From assembly GCA_052400625.1 (NCBI GenBank), contig JBQTGH010000014.1: a DNA stretch of 64,000 nucleotides. The stretch is one strand, 5' to 3'. Positions 13,096 through 22,151 of the stretch are shown here, piece after piece; position 1 is the stretch's first letter; each line of letters opens with the position of its first letter. The position numbers were made by a program, and so were the translations under genes. The notes below the pieces were generated by a model. It was not told the origin of the DNA. It worked only from the letters and a program-made list of their open reading frames with translations, and did no database searches. The stretch is from Thermophagus sp052400625 (GTDB lineage: Bacteria > Bacteroidota > Bacteroidia > Bacteroidales > Marinilabiliaceae).

Positions 13096-13137
13096 ATTTT
13101 TGTGAATCAGACCGTGAAATTATATTAATTAAATCCA

Positions 13138-16095
13138 ATGACTAAGTTCTTATATTCTAGAGTCCTGACTGTTTTTTTGCTTGTTTTATGGGGTCAGGAT
13201 TCATTTTTGGCTCAAAACAATAATCCATCATCCATCATACAGTATGGTAAATCTTGGGCCGATTCGGTTTATCATACATTAACTCCGGACGAACGCATCG
13301 CTCAATTGTTTTGGATAAGGGGGGATGCCTCAGGAAACCCTGCTAAAATGGATGAGGATGCTGAATTTATAAAAAAATGGCAACCGGGAGGGGTTATTTA
13401 TTTTCGCAGTGATTTAAGCCGGATGGTAACCATGACCAATTATTTGCAAGAGCTGTCCAAAGTTCCATTGTTTGTTGCAGTAGATGGGGAGTGGGGCCTG
13501 GGAATGCGTTTTAATGAAACCATATCTTATCCTTATGCGATGACGCTTGGTGCCATTCAGGATGATCAATTAATTTATCAAATGGGGAAGGAGATTGCCA
13601 GACAATTGAAAGAGGTGGGAATTCACGTAAACCTTGCCCCTGTTGTTGATGTGAACAATAACCCTGATAATCCCGTCATCGGACGCCGTTCTTTCGGTGA
13701 AGACCCGAGTAAGGTCTCCACCAAGGCCAATGCCTATATGGGAGGTCTTCAGGATGGCGGCGTTATGGCTGTTGCAAAGCATTTCCCGGGCCATGGGGAT
13801 ACCAATATGGACTCTCATAAATCTTTACCTTTAATTCCACATTCTCGCAAACATCTTGAGAAAACAGAACTTAAACCTTTCTCCCAATTAATACAATCCG
13901 GCGTTTGGGGCATAATGACAGGCCATCTGGAGGTGCCGGCATTGGAACCTTCGCGAGGTGTCCCCGCCAGCTTATCAGAGAATATTGTTCGGAAAGTGTT
14001 AAAGGATTCTTTAAATTTCAAAGGGTTGGTTATCACTGATGCGATCACGATGAAAGGAGCCAAGACGATGGGGCGGCCTGGGGTCGTAGATGCTATTGCA
14101 CTGCAAGTTGGTAACGATGTGGTTGAGTTGACGGCTGACCTTCCGGGAGCTATTAAGACCGTCAAAGACTTCATTGCTAAAGGAAAAATGAGTTGGAACG
14201 ATATTGAGGTAAAATGTAAAAAAGTCTTGGCGTTTAAGTATTTTTTTGGATTGAATAATACTCCTGAAATCCAATCGGATAGTCTTTCTGAACGTGTCAA
14301 TACTCCCTTTGCAGCATTATTGGAACGGCAACTGTATGAGGCTGCTATGACGGTGGTCGTTAATCATGAGCAATCCATCCCGGTAAAAAGTCTTGAAGAT
14401 GGCCATTTCGCAGGTGTCACGGTTGGTGAACTTCCTCACTTTGAGAACAGGGTTTTGAGTTATAAAGAGATGCCGTTTTTCAGGTTTTCCTCTGCCAAAC
14501 CTCAGCTATTTCAAAGCACTCTTGATCATCTGGAAAAATACGACCGTTTAGTGGTGGCTATTGGAGACGATTGGGATTTCTTAGCGCCTGATCAGAGAAG
14601 CGATTTAATAGATTTACTTCAGAGAAAAAATAGTCTTGTGGCTTTTCTGGATAACCCTTACCAATTGGCCGCATGGAATCATGTAGATAAAGTGAAAGGA
14701 TTGCTCATTGCCTATCAAAATAACGAAATCACTCAGGATGTATCTGCCCAGGTACTGTTTGGTGGCATTGGTGCCACCGGAAGACTGCCGGTTTCGGTGG
14801 GGGATGTTTTTTATGGTGGACAAGGAGTTGACACCCCGGGAGGTATAAGACTAAAATACACTATGCCGGAGGAGGTAGGTATGAGTAGTGTCTCTATTTC
14901 TCATAAGGTGGATTCCATTATCAACAGGGGAATTGAAGAAAAGGCCTTTCCGGGATGCCAGGTTCTGGTGGCCCGCAATGGAAAGGTGGTTTTTCATAAA
15001 GCTTATGGGTATCATACTTACGAAAAACGTCAGTCGGTAGCACTGGATGACCTTTACGACCTGGCATCGGTTACGAAAGCAACAGGCCCGTTACCGGTGC
15101 TAATGAAATTATGCGGAGATGGGATTATCAATTTGGATGATCCACTCAGTAAATATTTCCCGGATTGGAAGTCGGGTTTTTTACACCGTTCTAATAAGGA
15201 AAACTTGATATTTCGAGATGTTTTAGCCCATCAGGCGGGCTTAATACCCTATATCGCCTATTGGAAGATGGCACTAAAAGATGGGAGGTATTCACGACGG
15301 TGGTTTGATTTTAATGAGGGTGTGAAAGTGGATGATCATCTTTATTTAAAACCCCGATTTAAACGAAAAATCTATCGATCGGTGCGTAAGAGTGATTTGT
15401 TGAAAAGTAAGGACTATAAGTATTCAGGTCTTTCGTTTATTATATATCCCGAGATGATTAGCACTTTAACAGGGGTTGATTATGAGCATTACCTAGACTC
15501 GCTCTTTTTTCGTCCTTTGGGAGCTTCGTTTCTTATGTATAATCCGCTTGAGAGAGTCTCTGAAGAACGTATTGTTCCTACGGAATATGACCGTTATTTT
15601 CGAAAAAAGCTGGTTCATGGATATGTCCATGACGAGGCCGCTGCCGTGCTGGGCGGCATTAGTGGGAATGCTGGCTTATTTTCCAATGCAAACGACCTGG
15701 CAAAATTGTTGCAAATGTATCTCAATGAAGGATGTTATGGCGGGGAAAGGTTTATCGATGCCAAAATTATTCAGGAGTTTTCTGAGGTTCAATTTCCTGA
15801 AAATAATAACCGTAGAGGATTGGGGTTTGATAAACCGTTGTTGAAAAATTCAGGTTTGTCGTTGGAAGAGGCGTATCCTGCACCCTCGGTTAGTCCGTCT
15901 AGCTATGGCCATTCCGGGTTTACGGGTACTTTCTTTTGGATAGATCCTGATTATGATCTAGTGTATATCTTTCTGTCGAACAGGGTGTTTCCCACTCGTA
16001 ACAATGCCAAAATATACGATCTGAACATAAGAACTTCGGTACAACAGGTTTTCTATGATTCATTAAGGCAATGCGGATATTTGGAAAATCAATAG
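13138..16095 (+). CDS. NagZ-like GH3 beta-N-acetylglucosaminidase fused to a serine beta-lactamase-like domain
   Basis: Predicted exported cell-wall enzyme of 985 residues. An N-terminal signal peptide (about residues 1-25) precedes a GH3 domain with the NagZ signature VAKHFPGHGDTNMDSH (about 212-227) and the nucleophile region VITDAITMKG (Asp near 301). A GH3 C-terminal-like domain spans about 390-560. From about 580 the protein is a class C beta-lactamase/penicillin-binding-type hydrolase with SxxK (SVTK, near 644-647), a YSG in place of the usual YxN, and HSG in place of KTG. Such fusions occur in Bacteroidota and probably act on peptidoglycan or muropeptides in the periplasm. The glycosidase assignment is firm; activity of the C-terminal domain is uncertain. 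Confidence 0.88.
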   Translation: MTKFLYSRVLTVFLLVLWGQDSFLAQNNNPSSIIQYGKSWADSVYHTLTPDERIAQLFWIRGDASGNPAKMDEDAEFIKKWQPGGVIYFRSDLSRMVTMTNYLQELSKVPLFVAVDGEWGLGMRFNETISYPYAMTLGAIQDDQLIYQMGKEIARQLKEVGIHVNLAPVVDVNNNPDNPVIGRRSFGEDPSKVSTKANAYMGGLQDGGVMAVAKHFPGHGDTNMDSHKSLPLIPHSRKHLEKTELKPFSQLIQSGVWGIMTGHLEVPALEPSRGVPASLSENIVRKVLKDSLNFKGLVITDAITMKGAKTMGRPGVVDAIALQVGNDVVELTADLPGAIKTVKDFIAKGKMSWNDIEVKCKKVLAFKYFFGLNNTPEIQSDSLSERVNTPFAALLERQLYEAAMTVVVNHEQSIPVKSLEDGHFAGVTVGELPHFENRVLSYKEMPFFRFSSAKPQLFQSTLDHLEKYDRLVVAIGDDWDFLAPDQRSDLIDLLQRKNSLVAFLDNPYQLAAWNHVDKVKGLLIAYQNNEITQDVSAQVLFGGIGATGRLPVSVGDVFYGGQGVDTPGGIRLKYTMPEEVGMSSVSISHKVDSIINRGIEEKAFPGCQVLVARNGKVVFHKAYGYHTYEKRQSVALDDLYDLASVTKATGPLPVLMKLCGDGIINLDDPLSKYFPDWKSGFLHRSNKENLIFRDVLAHQAGLIPYIAYWKMALKDGRYSRRWFDFNEGVKVDDHLYLKPRFKRKIYRSVRKSDLLKSKDYKYSGLSFIIYPEMISTLTGVDYEHYLDSLFFRPLGASFLMYNPLERVSEERIVPTEYDRYFRKKLVHGYVHDEAAAVLGGISGNAGLFSNANDLAKLLQMYLNEGCYGGERFIDAKIIQEFSEVQFPENNNRRGLGFDKPLLKNSGLSLEEAYPAPSVSPSSYGHSGFTGTFFWIDPDYDLVYIFLSNRVFPTRNNAKIYDLNIRTSVQQVFYDSLRQCGYLENQ

Positions 16096-16195
16096 TATCC
16101 TAGGTTTTGTGGTTTATCTAACGAATATAAAACCAATTCTCTTAGATCTTCTGTCTGACAACTGAAATACTTTTATCCTTCTGGGTTTTATTTCT

Positions 16196-16203
16196 TAATT
16201 TTG
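16196..16203 (+). promoter_or_regulatory. Candidate Bacteroidota -7 promoter element for rarA
   Basis: TAATTTTG matches the TAnnTTTG -7 consensus exactly and lies 31 nt upstream of the rarA start. No convincing -33 TTTG is visible at the expected distance, so this is a candidate only. Confidence 0.35.
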
Positions 16204-16233
16204 TGATCTTATTCTGAAAAAATTAATTGATCT

Positions 16234-17511
16234 ATGAATGGATATCCCCCTCTGGCAGAACGTATGCGGCCTCAATCGCTTGATCAATATATTGGTCAGA
16301 CACACCTGGTCGGAAAGGGGGCTGTTCTTTATCAGATGGTTACATCGGGAAGACTCTCGTCCATCATTTTATGGGGGCCACCGGGAGTAGGCAAAACAAC
16401 ATTGGCTAGAATTATTGCTAAGCAACTGGAACGACCGTTTTTTGTTCTCTCGGCTGTGAGCTCAGGGGTAAAGGATGTTCGCGAGGCGATTGAGAAAGCC
16501 AAAAAAGCAAGATTTTTCAATTCCGATTCTCCCATATTGTTTATTGACGAGATCCATCGGTTCAGTAAGTCACAACAGGATAGCCTGCTCGGCGCTGTGG
16601 AGGAAGGAACCGTTACTTTGATCGGTGCAACCACCGAGAATCCCTCATTTGAAGTCATCTCCCCGTTGCTTTCGCGCTGTCAGGTTTATGTATTAAAGCC
16701 CTTGAAGAAAGAGGAGTTAATGGTGTTGTTTGAGAGGATATGTAAAGATGATCCTGTATTAAAAAAGAGAAACATTGAGTTAAAGGAAGATGAGGCGTTA
16801 TTTAGATTTGCCGGCGGAGATGCCAGAAAATTTCTCAATATTGTTGAATTGATCTGCAACTCGTTTAATGATAATGAGACCATTGAAATAACGAACGAGA
16901 ATGTAACCAAACAACTTCAACAGAATCCTGCTCAATATGATAAAAACGGTGAAATTCATTACGATATCATTTCTGCCTTTATCAAGTCCATTCGAGGGAG
17001 CGATCCGGATGCTGCCGTTTACTGGCTGGCCAGAATGGTGGAAGGAGGTGAAGATCCCAAATTTATTGCCCGTCGGTTAATCATATCTGCATCCGAAGAT
17101 ATAGGGCTGGCCAATCCAAATGCTTTGTTGTTAGCCACCACAGCTTTTGATGCCATCAATAAGGTTGGATGGCCTGAGGCCAGAATTATTTTGAGCGAGG
17201 CAACCATTTATCTTGCCACCAGTCCTAAAAGTAATTCGGCTTATATGGCTATTAATAAGGCTCAGGAAATTGTGAAAAAAACAGGTAATCTGCCGGTTCC
17301 TTTGCATCTGAGAAATGCACCTACCAAATTGATGAAAGAACTTAACTACGGGAAAGAATATAAATATGCCCATGACTTCACCGATAATTTTGTGATTCAG
17401 GATTATCTGCCCCAAGCGCTGAACGATACCAAATTATTTCATCCGCAAGACAACCCGCAGGAAGTCAAAATAGCTGAGCGAATGAAGAAATTGTGGAAGG
17501 GACGAAAATAG
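16234..17511 (+). CDS. rarA: Replication-associated recombination protein RarA (MgsA), AAA+ ATPase
   Basis: DNA-dependent AAA+ ATPase related to clamp loaders that acts at stalled replication forks and binds SSB. The 425 residues include the N-terminal PLAERMRPQSLDQYIGQ, Walker A GPPGVGKTT (about residues 49-57), Walker B ILFIDEIHRF followed by SKSQQD, sensor 1 GATTENPSFE, and the C-terminal tetramerisation region with NSNSAYMA-type sequence (SPKSNSAYMAINKAQE). It starts at ATG 16234, downstream of a candidate promoter. kdsA follows after 73 nt on the same strand. Confidence 0.95.
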   Translation: MNGYPPLAERMRPQSLDQYIGQTHLVGKGAVLYQMVTSGRLSSIILWGPPGVGKTTLARIIAKQLERPFFVLSAVSSGVKDVREAIEKAKKARFFNSDSPILFIDEIHRFSKSQQDSLLGAVEEGTVTLIGATTENPSFEVISPLLSRCQVYVLKPLKKEELMVLFERICKDDPVLKKRNIELKEDEALFRFAGGDARKFLNIVELICNSFNDNETIEITNENVTKQLQQNPAQYDKNGEIHYDIISAFIKSIRGSDPDAAVYWLARMVEGGEDPKFIARRLIISASEDIGLANPNALLLATTAFDAINKVGWPEARIILSEATIYLATSPKSNSAYMAINKAQEIVKKTGNLPVPLHLRNAPTKLMKELNYGKEYKYAHDFTDNFVIQDYLPQALNDTKLFHPQDNPQEVKIAERMKKLWKGRK

Positions 17512-17584
17512 CATGTATGTGTCGTGCTACAGAGATTAGCCCATAACAAAGAACTTTATTTTAACTTGAATAAATTTTCCGGAT

Positions 17585-18430
17585 ATGAATATTAATACCA
17601 TACCCAAAATTAAACATGGAAACAGTGATCAGTTTTTTTTGTTGGCCGGACCATGTGCCATCGAAGGCGAAGAAATGGCCCTGAGAATTGCCGAAAAAGC
17701 TGTGCGTGTTACCGATAAATTGAAAATTCCATACATATTTAAAGGATCGTATCGTAAAGCCAATCGCTCACGTATTGATTCTTTTACCGGTATCGGCGAT
17801 GAAAAGGCGCTGAAAATTCTAAGGAAAGTTTCTGAGACATTCGATATTCCAACCGTTACAGATATTCATTCCGCTGATGAAGCCCGATTGGCGGCCGAAT
17901 ATGTAGATGTTTTGCAAATTCCTGCGTTCTTGTGTCGCCAGACAGATCTCCTGGTGGCAGCCGCCAAAACCGGGAAGGTGGTTAATATAAAGAAAGGGCA
18001 ATTTTTGGCACCCGAATCAATGATTTTTGCCATTAATAAAGTGCGTGATAGCGGAAATGACAATGTAATGGTCACCGATCGCGGAACCATGTTCGGCTAT
18101 CAGGATTTAATCGTTGATTACAGAGGTATTCCGGTAATGCAAAAAATGGATGTGCCGGTAGTGCTGGATATTACCCACTCCCTGCAGCAACCCAACCAAT
18201 CTAGTGGCGTGACCGGAGGTCAACCGGAACTTATCGAAACCATCGCCAAAGCCGGTATTGCCACAGGGTGTGATGGTATTTTCCTGGAAACCCACTTTGA
18301 TCCCTCAAATGCAAAAAGTGATGGTGCCAATATGTTGCATTTGAATCATCTGGATCGTCTGATGACCCAATTGTCCATTCTGAGGGAAACGGTTCTGAAG
18401 ATTAATTCTGCGGCGGATTATAGTATTTAA
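17585..18430 (+). CDS. kdsA: 3-deoxy-8-phosphooctulonate synthase (KDO-8-P synthase)
   Basis: Condenses D-arabinose 5-phosphate with phosphoenolpyruvate to give KDO-8-phosphate for the lipopolysaccharide inner core. The 281-residue (beta/alpha)8-barrel shows the PEP-binding LLAGPCAIEGEE near the N terminus, the KANRSR motif around residue 59, and DITHSLQQPN in the middle. Its presence fits a Gram-negative outer membrane. Its last 29 bases overlap the end of the convergent M48 protease gene. Confidence 0.95.
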   Translation: MNINTIPKIKHGNSDQFFLLAGPCAIEGEEMALRIAEKAVRVTDKLKIPYIFKGSYRKANRSRIDSFTGIGDEKALKILRKVSETFDIPTVTDIHSADEARLAAEYVDVLQIPAFLCRQTDLLVAAAKTGKVVNIKKGQFLAPESMIFAINKVRDSGNDNVMVTDRGTMFGYQDLIVDYRGIPVMQKMDVPVVLDITHSLQQPNQSSGVTGGQPELIETIAKAGIATGCDGIFLETHFDPSNAKSDGANMLHLNHLDRLMTQLSILRETVLKINSAADYSI

Positions 18431-19217
18431 GAGCCTCAGGCATAAAATCATTTAAATTCTTGGCTCTGGTTTCGTCAGCAGGGTGAGTGCTCAAAAATTC
18501 TGGCGGTTTTTGGCCGCCCAGTTGCGACATACGTTTCCAGAAATTAACAGCTTCCCGGGGATTATATCCTGCCATGGCCATAAAGATCAGTCCCATTTTA
18601 TCGGCTTCTGTCTCATGAGTCCGTGAATAGGGCAGGGTATAAACCACTTGGGAGCCGATGCCATAGGCCGCAAGAAAAATGTTTTTGGTCTGCTCGGGCT
18701 TTTCATCCAGAGCAACCGATATAGCCGTTCCAAGTCCTTGAACCGCCAATTGTTGACTCATCCGTTCGTTGCCGTGCCGGGCTACGGCATGGGCAATCTC
18801 ATGCCCCATCACTACGGCCAGTCCTGTTTCATCTTGGGTTACAGGTAATATGCCTGTGTAAACTACCACTTTTCCTCCGGGCATGCACCAGGCATTGGGG
18901 GTGTCATCATCTACCAGGTTAAATTCCCAGGCAAAATTTGCCAACCGGTCACTCATTCCGTGATTCTTAAAATAGGTTTCGACAGCATTGGCTATTCGTT
19001 GCCCTACTCTTTTCACCATTTCAGTTGTTTCCTTGTCTTTCGATAGGTTGTTTTGACTTAAAAATTCTTCATATTGCGAAAAACTCATAGCCATAATTTC
19101 CGATTCAGGCAAAAGGTTCATCTGTTTTCGCCCGGTAATCGGAACCGTTGAACAGGATACAACGATGACTGCTGTCACTATTGAGATAAATGATAATAAA
19201 TAATTCATTTTCTTCAT
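18402..19217 (-). CDS. M48 family metalloprotease lipoprotein (BepA/LoiP-like)
   Basis: Predicted periplasm-facing lipoprotein zinc protease of 271 residues. The N terminus is a lipoprotein signal ending in VVSC (Cys22), followed by the zinc motif HEIAH at residues 139-143 and a downstream third-ligand region SRTHETEADKMGL. Relatives (LoiP, BepA) degrade or chaperone outer-membrane proteins. It has no C-terminal TPR domain, so it resembles LoiP in size. The gene runs convergently to kdsA and the two 3' ends overlap by 29 nt. Confidence 0.92.
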   Translation of the reverse strand: MKKMNYLLSFISIVTAVIVVSCSTVPITGRKQMNLLPESEIMAMSFSQYEEFLSQNNLSKDKETTEMVKRVGQRIANAVETYFKNHGMSDRLANFAWEFNLVDDDTPNAWCMPGGKVVVYTGILPVTQDETGLAVVMGHEIAHAVARHGNERMSQQLAVQGLGTAISVALDEKPEQTKNIFLAAYGIGSQVVYTLPYSRTHETEADKMGLIFMAMAGYNPREAVNFWKRMSQLGGQKPPEFLSTHPADETRAKNLNDFMPEALKYYNPPQN

Positions 19218-19576
19218 GATGTGTAAATATTGAGTTGTTCAACTTTGTTGAGAATAGGTAGCACCAATATATATAATTCTTGGGAAATTCACCATCCTTT
19301 TTATGATCAGGTGTGGCAATTAAATAATTACGGACTATGTTATTTTATGGTGTTATGAATGGGGTCAATATTTTATCACGCCGGGAATTTGAAACTGCAA
19401 GGAACGTGAAAAAACAAAAGACCTGATATTTAAGTGTCATCCGGGCACGTTGAACATCTGCGTATTCATCGACGGATACCTAACTTCGATGCGACACAAT
19501 CGCATGCTTCGATGGGATTTGACCACGAGCGAATGTTGCCTCAGTGGTCAGAATGGCCGTTCTTGTTCCTTTCGGA
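19218..19576. other. Gene-free spacer
   Basis: This 359-nt spacer separates the start of the M48 gene from the end of the AlbA_2 gene. Short overlapping frames around 19434-19643 have no recognisable protein features. Small inverted repeats occur (for example TGCGACACAATCGCA), but no terminator, RNA gene or repeat could be supported. Confidence 0.4.
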
Positions 19577-20329
19577 TCAGATTTTGGATGCTCTTGTGTG
19601 GTCTTGTTCAGTATTTTCAAGGGGTGGTTCTTTAAGCATATAAAACACACCCCTTTCGGTAACTTTTATATCTAAAATTCCGAGAACAATAAGATTAACT
19701 AAAATTTGTTCGGCTTTTCTTCTGGAAATTTTAGCTATTCGGGAGAGTTTTGAGTGGGTGATGAACTTGTTTTCATCATTGAACCACTTAAGTAACGTTT
19801 GTTCCGGTTTTTGTAACTGAACAAAAGTTCCATGACTTCTTTTCTCTCTCATCCAAACTTTAAGCAATACTCTGTTCGCTAGTAGATTCTGATCTTTTAC
19901 TCTGACATAGACTTTATATTTGCCTTCTTTGGTAGGCGCTTTATGTGGTCTGTTTTCACTCTTCGGTATGATGATCTCTATCACTGTCTTTCCCTCTGAA
20001 TGCCATTCTTTCACTTCGAAGTCGACTGGAGGCCTGCAATAACGTTTTGCCGCAGCTTCCACCATGAAATACTCCTCGTCTGATGATACCCCTGCAATGC
20101 GGCCGTTATCTTTTACACCCACCAGTAAACGTCCGCCATCCGTATTGGCAAATGCTGCCAGTGAGCGAGCTATCTTTTTGCTGTCGTTGATGGCATACTT
20201 GAAATCCTGTTGCTGGTGTTCCCCTTCTGCAATTCTCTTTTTCAAATAGCGATTCACCTTTTTCTGCAGTTTTGTTGGCAAAGTTCGGGAAAATATTGAG
20301 GAAAATGAAATATCCTTTTTCTCGGGCAA
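19577..20329 (-). CDS. Schlafen/AlbA_2-domain putative DNA- or RNA-binding protein
   Basis: Contains an AlbA_2 (Schlafen) domain: QDFKYAINDSKKIARSLAAF followed by ANTDGGRLLVGVKDNG, about residues 41-80, the family's most conserved block. The C-terminal part has a winged-helix look (KLSRIAKISRRKAEQILVNL). Proteins of this type are often annotated as ATP-binding or transcription-related, but the biochemical role is unsettled. The first available start is TTG at 20329. The frame stays open upstream for about 38 codons without ATG, so the true start is uncertain. It lies downstream of a UspA-like gene on the same strand. Confidence 0.75.
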   Translation of the reverse strand: MPEKKDISFSSIFSRTLPTKLQKKVNRYLKKRIAEGEHQQQDFKYAINDSKKIARSLAAFANTDGGRLLVGVKDNGRIAGVSSDEEYFMVEAAAKRYCRPPVDFEVKEWHSEGKTVIEIIIPKSENRPHKAPTKEGKYKVYVRVKDQNLLANRVLLKVWMREKRSHGTFVQLQKPEQTLLKWFNDENKFITHSKLSRIAKISRRKAEQILVNLIVLGILDIKVTERGVFYMLKEPPLENTEQDHTRASKI

Positions 20330-20422
20330 GGAGGTTGATTTTTTATTTGTTCCAGAATCAATATGATGCTTTCCGCTTTCTTGCGGAAATAACTTGATGA
20401 TGAATTTTGATGGATTGATGTG

Positions 20423-21208
20423 TTAATTGCAAGGTAAATACAAATCGTGACGGGGATTGACAAACAGGATCGGGGTATTGCCTCGTTGCTTTAGCAATTT
20501 CAATTCCGGTGGACCTGTAAATACGTATTCCGGAGAGTTTAAGCGGGTGGCCGGCATGATAAGCAGACTGTTTGGCGTGATTTGCGCATTTTTTACAGCC
20601 GTTTTAATTGTTTCTTTTTTGGAAGTGACGCATTTCATGGTTTTGCAGGCATTGTCTGAATGGTCCAACAATCGGGTTGTGAAACGGAGCAATTGTTTTA
20701 GTCTCCTTTGGCTTTCTTTATTTTTGAATTCCGGATGAAAAATGGTGAGTTCGCTGTTGTAGGCCCTGCTCCATGACAAGCACCAGGCTGAGGCTTCTTT
20801 TTCACCTTCACGGCCGCAAACCGGAAAAAATATTTGTTGTGGGTTCCAGCTAACATCCGGTTTTTCAGGTAATATAAGGTAGGGTATTTTTAACATTCGA
20901 CATTGTGTGAAAAACCGGGTTGCTTTAAATCTTTTTTCGAGGTGCACAAGCGATTGGGAAACCATCACAAGAGAGAGCTCAGTATCGGCATGCTCGGTTT
21001 GCCATTTAAGCGTTTGAAAAAAGGTTTCTTCCGATCCCGAAACATCATATCCTTCTTTTATCAATTGCTTTTGAAAGTGTAGGTTTTTATCGTCGCAGGT
21101 GGTGAATAAAGGTTTGAAATTCAAAATGCCTGCCAAACGACGCCCCAGCTCTACAATGGATTTTGGTTGTGATTCCTTATGACTTAGAATAACCAGAAGT
21201 GCACTCAT
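20423..21208 (-). CDS. UspA-like universal stress family protein
   Basis: A 261-residue cytoplasmic protein if started at ATG 21208 (MSALLVILSHKES); an upstream in-frame start would add 21 residues that do not resemble the family. The sequence reads as two alpha/beta USP-like halves: the second begins near IPYLILPEKP and ends with TPILFVNPRHDLYLPC, a typical end for UspA-like proteins of Bacteroidota. No clear ATP-binding G-x2-G-x9-G(S/T) motif was seen. Function is unknown; binding of small molecules or a stress role is inferred from the fold family only. Confidence 0.6.
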   Translation of the reverse strand: MSALLVILSHKESQPKSIVELGRRLAGILNFKPLFTTCDDKNLHFQKQLIKEGYDVSGSEETFFQTLKWQTEHADTELSLVMVSQSLVHLEKRFKATRFFTQCRMLKIPYLILPEKPDVSWNPQQIFFPVCGREGEKEASAWCLSWSRAYNSELTIFHPEFKNKESQRRLKQLLRFTTRLLDHSDNACKTMKCVTSKKETIKTAVKNAQITPNSLLIMPATRLNSPEYVFTGPPELKLLKQRGNTPILFVNPRHDLYLPCN

Positions 21209-21331
21209 GATAATAGGAAGTTTGAGATTTAATCTGCTGTTGCCTGAACCTTTCGTGATTTGAAGCAGCAATGCTCCTCCCGGTCAAAAATATGGAAAAT
21301 TGCAGAAGCTAGAAGAAGAAAAAGTTTTTTT

Positions 21332-21347
21332 CTTGCCAATTGGCAAG
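21332..21347. promoter_or_regulatory. Perfect 16-bp palindrome
   Basis: CTTGCCAATTGGCAAG is a perfect inverted repeat without a spacer, preceded by a T run. It could be a dimeric regulator's operator between the UspA-like gene and the hydrogenase locus, or part of a terminator. Nothing in the sequence decides between these. Confidence 0.4.
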
Positions 21348-21568
21348 TTTACAAATTAAAAAAAGACGATGACAGGGGAATGGGGTATTAATTGGATTAA
21401 TTTATAGGTCAAGTCGTGTTCGTTCCATTCGATCCGTGAAAAGGGTAAATTTTATGCTTGAGAGAGGGCTGAGAAAATATTGGTTTGGAGTTTTTGCTGA
21501 CTATGAGGAACCGTTTTTTAGTCCGGAAAATGTGGGGTTAATTTAGATAAAATAGTGTTTAAAGAAGA

Positions 21569-21576
21569 TAATTTTG
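21569..21576 (+). promoter_or_regulatory. Candidate -7 promoter element for the hydrogenase operon
   Basis: TAATTTTG matches the Bacteroidota TAnnTTTG consensus exactly. A TTTA about 23 nt upstream could serve as a poor -33 element. If used, the hydrogenase operon would carry a 5' leader of about 200 nt. Confidence 0.35.
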
Positions 21577-21782
21577 TAAATCGGTTGTTGCCTTGCAATT
21601 GTGCTGTGATGATGTGTTCTAGTTATCACTGTTAAAGTTATTTAGATTGAGTATTGATTGTCTAAAATGTCTTTTTCCATTTTTTTAATTCGTTAAAAAT
21701 TGTAGTTTCGTATATGTATTATAGAAAAAATTCTTTAAATGAATTAATTCTGTGAAGTGGCTGTGGTTCAGGAGGTGAATGA

Positions 21783-22151
21783 ATGTTTTTATCAATATGT
21801 AGACGTATGAAAGTTAGAAAGTTGGTGGAAATACTGGAAGGAAAGATTGTTTGTGGAGAGGAATTTCTCGAAAGAGAAGTGGAGTATGGTTTTGCCAGCG
21901 ATTTAATGAGCGATGTGTTGACCTTGGACATTGATAAGCTTGTCTTGATAACCGGACTGAATAATTTACAAACCATTCGGACGGCAGAAATGGCAGATAT
22001 TGAATGTATTGTTTTTGCAAGAAATAAGCGTATCCATCCACCGATGATTGACGTTGCCCTTGAACATCAAATGGTGCTTGTGGAATGCCGCTTTTCCATG
22101 TTCAGGGCTGTTGCCAGACTGAGTGAGGCAGGATTGAAACCTGTATACTAA
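21783..22151 (+). CDS. DRTGG domain protein, first of two in the hydrogenase locus
   Basis: A 122-residue protein made almost wholly of a DRTGG-type domain: KLVEILEGKIVCGEE followed by EVEYGFASDLMSDVLTL and, later, EMADIECIVFARNKR. DRTGG domains accompany CBS domains and phosphotransacetylase in other proteins and are presumed ligand- or protein-binding; their role here is unknown. A strong Shine-Dalgarno (GGAGGTG, 21771-21777) five bases before ATG 21783 supports this start over the later Met, and is unusual for this phylum. It overlaps the next gene by 1 nt (TAATG). A paralogue lies at 23954. Confidence 0.85.
   Translation: MFLSICRRMKVRKLVEILEGKIVCGEEFLEREVEYGFASDLMSDVLTLDIDKLVLITGLNNLQTIRTAEMADIECIVFARNKRIHPPMIDVALEHQMVLVECRFSMFRAVARLSEAGLKPVY

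Larger units (their letters stand above)
21209..21782. other. Long regulatory spacer upstream of the hydrogenase locus
   Basis: This AT-rich 574-nt region lies between the divergent UspA-like gene and the hydrogenase operon. It holds a perfect 16-bp palindrome at 21332-21347, a partial copy of the dispersed GTTCCATTCG repeat at about 21416-21436, a candidate TAATTTTG promoter element at 21569-21576, and a second weaker -7-like site (TAGTTTCG, near 21713). No ORF with protein character was seen. Confidence 0.5.

Noticed and set aside
19434..19643. Small plus-strand ORFs in the spacer before the AlbA_2 gene
   Set aside because: No start context, no recognisable motif, and they overlap the 3' end of the AlbA_2 gene on the other strand.
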